From contig JAHWHI010000028.1 of NCBI GenBank assembly GCA_019323355.1, positions 1-5,854 on the forward strand: a stretch of 5,854 nucleotides of DNA. Direction: 5' to 3'. Position numbers and translations under genes: made by a program. This document shows positions 5,586-5,854 of this stretch, piece by piece. Within the stretch, counting starts at the first letter, position 1; each line of letters begins with the position of its first letter. The stretch is from Candidatus Woesearchaeota archaeon. Its GTDB lineage: Archaea; Nanobdellota; Nanobdellia; Woesearchaeales; WJKV01. Below the pieces are notes generated by a model that was not told the origin of the DNA, ran no database searches, and saw only the letters and a list, made by a program, of their open reading frames with translations.

Positions 5586-5819
5586 TTATTCTGCTTCTAC
5601 AACTTCAACAGGATTCTTTCCCCAGCTGATCGGAACGTTTGGAGTAACCTTTTTTGCAGGGACTTTGTATTTGACAAACTGTCCGATCTTTAATCTCATG
5701 TCCATCTTTGCAACATAAGGGATCTGTCCTCCTGTCTTGACATTTGTCAAAATCCCGTAGGTCATTTTTCTTCTCCTGTCGTGCTTGACTTCTTCAATAC
5801 GTCCTTTTGGATATGCCAT
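5586..5819 (-). CDS. Small basic protein, possible OB-fold/cold-shock-like (77 aa)
   Basis: I do not recognise a named family. The protein starts MAYPKGRIEEVKHDRRRKMT and continues with strand-like segments: YGILTNVKTGGQIPYVAKMD, then LKIGQFVKYKVPAKK, ending in a PISWGKNPVEVVEAE tail. The order G-x-I, YGI, G-x-I-P-Y-V and L-x-x-G-Q-x-V-x-Y-x-V resembles the five-strand layout of cold-shock/S1-type OB folds, so an RNA- or DNA-binding role is a reasonable inference. The canonical RNP1/RNP2 aromatics are not clear. The ATG at 5819 is chosen because GAGGTGA lies 5 bases upstream; a GTG at 5828 in the same frame falls inside that SD sequence and would be an over-extension. Its promoter is at or beyond the window edge. 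Confidence 0.65.
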   Translation of the reverse strand: MAYPKGRIEEVKHDRRRKMTYGILTNVKTGGQIPYVAKMDMRLKIGQFVKYKVPAKKVTPNVPISWGKNPVEVVEAE

Positions 5820-5824
5820 TTGTT

Positions 5825-5831
5825 TCACCTC
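5825..5831 (-). promoter_or_regulatory. Shine-Dalgarno of the 77-residue gene
   Basis: Minus-strand GAGGTGA, complementary to the 16S rRNA 3' end, ends 5 bases before the ATG at 5819. It decides the start against the in-frame GTG at 5828. Further up, minus-strand TTGATAAAAGG (5841-5851) is a weak TATA candidate but would start transcription almost at the ATG, leaving the SD out. The gene may therefore be transcribed from a promoter outside the window. Confidence 0.7.
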
Positions 5832-5854
5832 TTATATTCCTTTTATCAATAATG

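Noticed and set aside
5820..5828. GTG start at 5828 for the 77-residue protein
   Set aside because: The GTG lies within the GAGGTGA Shine-Dalgarno that serves the ATG at 5819.
5841..5854. Possible start of a plus-strand gene at the window end (ATG at 5852)
   Set aside because: Only one codon is visible and no promoter at the right spacing can be confirmed.

Overview
The window reads as archaeal. The tRNA nucleotidyltransferase is of the archaeal class I type. Most genes have a TTTATATA- or CTTATAAA-like TATA box about 26 bases before the start codon, which implies leaderless or nearly leaderless transcripts. The compact, AT-rich layout, the small orphan proteins and a large secreted Cys-rich protein would fit a DPANN-type archaeon (Woesearchaeota/Pacearchaeota-like). 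That placement is inference; no rRNA or other phylogenetic marker is present.

Left part (1-2902): the window opens with the first 23 codons of a DHH-family phosphoesterase on the minus strand, with its own TATA box and Shine-Dalgarno (SD) sequence. Next to it, also on the minus strand, is a 91-residue DUF3175 protein. Divergent from it is a large exported protein (805 residues from the preferred start at 485). It has a signal peptide, Cys-rich modules, calcium-binding thrombospondin type 3 repeats and an M64-like zinc metallopeptidase domain with HEASH. The longest possible reading frame begins at 419, but positions 419-484 look like promoter DNA for both divergent genes.

Middle (2903-4686): a T-rich terminator-like stretch and a TATA box precede cca (CCA-adding enzyme). 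It is followed after 5 bases by a small membrane protein of the Sm_multidrug_ex/COG2426 family, probably in the same operon.

Right part (4687-5854): an M50-type (site-2-protease-like) intramembrane metallopeptidase lies on the minus strand. Its stop codon directly abuts the stop codon of the membrane protein gene. Its start faces a 61-residue orphan gene across 52 bases, and one central, near-palindromic TATA box sits at the right distance from both starts. The window ends with a 77-residue minus-strand protein, possibly of OB-fold/cold-shock type, with a clear SD sequence.

I see no CRISPR array, mobile element, tRNA or rRNA gene, and no multi-gene defence or biosynthetic system. The most interesting items are the secreted TSP3-M64 protein, the symmetric bidirectional promoter and the two unassigned small proteins.
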